DNA of 64,000 bases from Janthinobacterium sp051380735 (GTDB taxonomy: Bacteria > Pseudomonadota > Gammaproteobacteria > Burkholderiales > Burkholderiaceae_D): positions 744,001 through 808,000 of the forward strand of contig NZ_JBNYXQ010000001.1 of the NCBI RefSeq assembly GCF_051380735.1. The letters are read 5' to 3'. The position numbers and the translations under genes are program-made. Below, piece by piece: positions 61,533-64,000 of the stretch. How positions within the stretch are numbered: the stretch's first letter is position 1; each line of letters starts with the position of its first letter. The notes below the pieces were generated by a model. It saw only the letters and a list, made by a program, of their open reading frames with translations, did not search any database and had not been told where the DNA came from.

Positions 61533-62795
61533 ATGAATCGTGGTTTTTATACCATCATGGCAGCGCAGTTCTTTTCGTCGCTGGCTGATAACGCCCTCTT
61601 TTTTGTCGCCGTCGATTTACTGGTGTCCATGAATTCCCCGGCGTGGATCACGCCGCTGCTCAAACTGTCGTTCGTGCTGTTCTATGTGTTGCTGGCCGCT
61701 TTTGTCGGCGCCTTCGCCGACTCCCTGCCCAAGGGCAAGGTCATGTTTATTGCCAATATGGTCAAAATCTTCGGCTGTGCCCTCGTTTTCTTCCATGTCC
61801 ATCCACTGCTGGCCTATGCCGTCGTCGGTTTTGGCGCTGCCGTCTATTCGCCGGCCAAATACGGCATCCTGACCGAATTGCTGCCGCCTGAAAAACTGGT
61901 GGCCGCCAATGGCTGGATCGAAGGCCTGACCGTCACCTCGATTATCCTCGGCACCGTAATGGGTGGCGCCCTCGTCAGCGGCCATGTGTCCGACATGCTG
62001 CTGTCGTTCGACTTCCCGCTGATCGATACGAACATCGACAACAAGTCGGAAGCAGCGCTGTGCGTGGTGGTCGGCATTTATGTCCTGGCAACCCTGGCCA
62101 ACCTGAAAATCCCTGACACCGGCTGCAAGTATGCACACCAGGAACGCAATCCTGTCAAACTGATCACCGATTTTGCCAATTGCTACAGCATTTTGTGGAA
62201 AGACAAGCTGGGCCAGATCACCCTGGCGGTGACGACACTGTTCTGGGGCGCTGGCGCCACCTTGCAACTGATTGTGCTGGAGTGGGCCAAGCAGTCGTTG
62301 AACATGCCGTTCGACAAGGCGACCAGCCTGGTGGGCGTGGTAGCCATCGGCGTGGCTGCCGGCGCCATCCTGTCGGCGCGCTTTATTCCGCTGCGCAAAT
62401 CGCTGACCGTGATTCCGCTGGGCATCGCCATGGGTGTCATCGTGATGATGATGACGCAAGTGCATTCCGTCTGGATCGCGTATCCGCTGCTGGTACTGAT
62501 CGGTGCACTGTCGGGCTTTTTCGTAGTGCCGATGAATGCGCTGTTGCAACACCGCGGCCATGTGCTGATGAGTGCGGGCCACTCGATCGCGGTGCAGAAT
62601 TTCAATGAGAACCTGTCGATCCTGACCATGCTGGCCGTCTATTCCATCATGATCCGCCTGCACCTGCCGCTGAACATCATCATTATTGTGTTCGGTCTGT
62701 TTGTGGCCGGCACCATGTACATGATCATGCGCAAGCACAAGCTGAACCAGGCTGAGCATGACAATCTGTCGCTGATTGGCGAGCAGAAACATTAA
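61533..62795 (+). CDS. lplT: Lysophospholipid transporter LplT
   Basis: MFS-family flippase that brings lysophospholipids to the inner leaflet for reacylation. 420 residues with about twelve hydrophobic segments: FYTIMAAQFFSSLADNALFF at the start, PAKYGILTELLP in the middle, and FFVVPMNALLQHRG later. Start is the ATG at 61533. No aas acyltransferase gene is adjacent. Its stop codon lies in the left arm of a nested inverted repeat. Confidence 0.9.
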   Translation: MNRGFYTIMAAQFFSSLADNALFFVAVDLLVSMNSPAWITPLLKLSFVLFYVLLAAFVGAFADSLPKGKVMFIANMVKIFGCALVFFHVHPLLAYAVVGFGAAVYSPAKYGILTELLPPEKLVAANGWIEGLTVTSIILGTVMGGALVSGHVSDMLLSFDFPLIDTNIDNKSEAALCVVVGIYVLATLANLKIPDTGCKYAHQERNPVKLITDFANCYSILWKDKLGQITLAVTTLFWGAGATLQLIVLEWAKQSLNMPFDKATSLVGVVAIGVAAGAILSARFIPLRKSLTVIPLGIAMGVIVMMMTQVHSVWIAYPLLVLIGALSGFFVVPMNALLQHRGHVLMSAGHSIAVQNFNENLSILTMLAVYSIMIRLHLPLNIIIIVFGLFVAGTMYMIMRKHKLNQAEHDNLSLIGEQKH

Positions 62796-62893
62796 CCCAA
62801 CTGCAACTGCTGGGGTCAGACCCCCACGAGCGTCGGCGCAAGCCTCTGCGTTAGCGGCATTGAGGGTCTGACCCCGGATGTTAATTTGGGTTA
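62793..62893. repeat. Nested inverted repeat of REP/MITE-like type
   Basis: Inner arms GGGGTCAGACCC (62812-62823) and GGGTCTGACCCC (62864-62875) are a perfect 12-bp inverted pair around a 40-bp centre. Outer arms TAACCCAA (62793-62800) and TTGGGTTA (62886-62893) form another pair. The TCAGACCC motif is one I associate with intergenic repeats in Oxalobacteraceae. It fills the gap between lplT and DUF1853 and may also act as a bidirectional terminator. Confidence 0.65.
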
Positions 62894-62897
62894 CTGG

Positions 62898-63833
62898 TCA
62901 AGCTGGCAGCCTGCCTTCGATGCGACGCTCGGCCGCCTGGCTTTGCCAGTCATCAGGCACCACGAAACCACGCGCCGTTTCCACTTCCCAGCCGTCAATA
63001 TGCTCGACTGCAGCGACCAGCACGGGTTGCATGGAGTCGGCCAGCCTGGCCTGCAAGCTGACAATATCGAATACTTCCACGTCGCGCCCCTTGAACGGCG
63101 CCAGCCATTGCAGCTTGGGCAGAATGACGTAGCGCTCGCCCTGCACTTGCCCCGCCGTGCACCAGAACCCATGATTGTGAGTGGGGAAAATGCCCTCCAT
63201 CTGCTGCAGCACGCCGTGTTCGTAAAACAGCCAGCCCTTGACGAGCGCCTGCGCCGCATGGACGGCTTGCGGCAGCAGGCTGGTGGCAGCCGGATGCACG
63301 GACAGCGCCAGCTGCCGGTCGAGGATCTTGCGCATTTTCAGGCCCAGCGTATCGGCCAGGTTAGGGCCGATCAGGTGGTGGAACACGCCAGCGTCCGGCC
63401 TGCCTTCCAGTAAATAAAACTTGGTGGCAAATTCCCAGTGCAACAGTCGATCATCGTCTTTAAGCAGAAAATCGAATTCGCCCACCGTCTCGTTACGGTT
63501 CACTTGCACCTGCAAACCGTGGGCGTGCAGCAAGCCATGCTGCTCAAAATAAAAGGCCAGCAGCTTTTCGGCGTACAGGCCCAGGCGGGAATAGAATTTC
63601 GTGCCCAGCGCGCAATCGAGTGGCGCCGGATCTGTTTGCAGGGCCGCCAGCCAGGCGGCAACCTCGCTGCTGACCGGGCCCAGGCTGGCGATCTGCCCGT
63701 TCCAGTGGCCGCTGGCCGGATCGAGCAGGTCAGGCGCATCGAGCAGCCAGGCCAGCGCGCGCACATGGGGCCGGGTCAAGTGTCCCCAGCGGCGCTCGAA
63801 ACGCTGCTGGTAGTTGTCAGGCACGTGCGGCAT
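62898..63833 (-). CDS. DUF1853 family protein
   Basis: 311 residues. FERRWGHLTRPHVRALAWLL at the N-terminus, then KFYSRLGLYAEKLLAFYF and EFDFLLKDDDRLLHWEFATK. The last region looks like a PD-(D/E)xK nuclease-like core (GEFDFLL...HWEFATKFYL), which is inference. Start is the ATG at 63833, overlapping the end of the upstream glycosylase-like gene by 17 bp. Confidence 0.85.
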   Translation of the reverse strand: MPHVPDNYQQRFERRWGHLTRPHVRALAWLLDAPDLLDPASGHWNGQIASLGPVSSEVAAWLAALQTDPAPLDCALGTKFYSRLGLYAEKLLAFYFEQHGLLHAHGLQVQVNRNETVGEFDFLLKDDDRLLHWEFATKFYLLEGRPDAGVFHHLIGPNLADTLGLKMRKILDRQLALSVHPAATSLLPQAVHAAQALVKGWLFYEHGVLQQMEGIFPTHNHGFWCTAGQVQGERYVILPKLQWLAPFKGRDVEVFDIVSLQARLADSMQPVLVAAVEHIDGWEVETARGFVVPDDWQSQAAERRIEGRLPA

Positions 63834-64000
63834 GCGTGCCGGTGGCCAGGCACAGGTCGGCCCAAGCGCGCGCCTTGGCCTGGCCGGTCTCGTCTTGCAG
63901 CAGCAGGTCGGGGTGGAAGGTGGCCACCACGGCGGCCCTGCCCAACTGGCGCACCTTGCCGCGCACCGGTTTTTCGCCTGCAATAATGCCGGCGGCCGCC
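63817..64000 (-). CDS. 3' end of a uracil-DNA glycosylase-like gene (partial)
   Basis: The minus-strand frame from the window edge reads AAGIIAGEKPVRGKVRQLG, then AAVVATFHPDLLLQ and AKARAWADLCLA to a TGA. The ATFHPDLLL motif is the C-terminal HP element of family-4 uracil-DNA glycosylases. Only the last 60 residues are present; the rest lies beyond position 64000. It overlaps the DUF1853 start, suggesting one transcript. Confidence 0.75.
   Translation of the reverse strand, partial: AAAGIIAGEKPVRGKVRQLGRAAVVATFHPDLLLQDETGQAKARAWADLCLATGTHAARA

Overview
The window is high-GC chromosomal DNA of a betaproteobacterium. Gene order (lepB-lepA-glutaredoxin-mucD-rseA-rpoE, then fabF-acpP-fabG-fabD-fabH-plsX-rpmF-yceD with maf divergent), the PEP-CTERM protein and the family content point to Burkholderiales, most likely Oxalobacteraceae (Janthinobacterium/Massilia-like). 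This assignment is by recognition of families and synteny; no search was run. No rRNA, tRNA, CRISPR array, transposase or prophage was seen.

Layout. 0-6.6 kb: signal peptidase I, EF4, glutaredoxin, periplasmic protease DegP/MucD and the sigma-E locus, where RseA is short and lacks a membrane segment and rseB is absent. 6.7-14.9 kb: the type II fatty-acid/phospholipid initiation cluster with L32 and YceD, plus divergent Maf and an RsmI-like methylase. 14.9-24.9 kb: an EAL-HDOD protein, RlmJ, a thioredoxin-like protein, a Tat-exported molybdopterin oxidase subunit without its Fe-S partner, a 1038-residue PAS-GGDEF-EAL protein and small DUF proteins. 25-30.7 kb: MltD-like transglycosylase, a small toxin-antitoxin-like pair behind a perfect palindrome (first gene broken by an in-frame TGA), a DEAD-box helicase with a long structured leader, a thioesterase and small proteins. 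31-37.7 kb: a PEP-CTERM protein behind a consensus sigma-54 promoter, then a same-strand set of M16 peptidase, 65-residue acidic protein, ThiF/E1-like protein and nitroreductase. 37.9-41.4 kb: FMN riboswitch with ribB, and a MlaE/MlaD/lipoprotein set without an ATPase. 41.4-47.6 kb: a signalling island in which five genes are joined by ATGA overlaps (receiver-PAS, short domain protein, HDOD, PAS-histidine kinase, receiver with degenerate HD-GYP), facing a second related kinase. 47.7-57 kb: a lipoprotein, a second DEAD-box helicase, DUF4105, a frameshifted glyoxalase-like gene, an unpaired motA, DUF4153, a MerR regulator with its operator, an RraA-like protein and an MFS/AraC pair. 57-64 kb: isolated fliD, a PilZ protein, radA behind a near-consensus LexA box, lplT, a nested inverted repeat of REP type, DUF1853 and the 3' end of a uracil-DNA glycosylase-like gene.

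How it fits together: the first 15 kb is housekeeping (export, translation, envelope stress, lipid synthesis). The rest is envelope and signalling accessory content, with many c-di-GMP-type domains (GGDEF, EAL, HD-GYP, HDOD, PilZ) next to motility and surface genes. The most unusual items are the ThiF-nitroreductase set, the palindrome-controlled small gene pair, the five-gene coupled signalling operon, the truncated RseA locus and the putative SOS control of radA.
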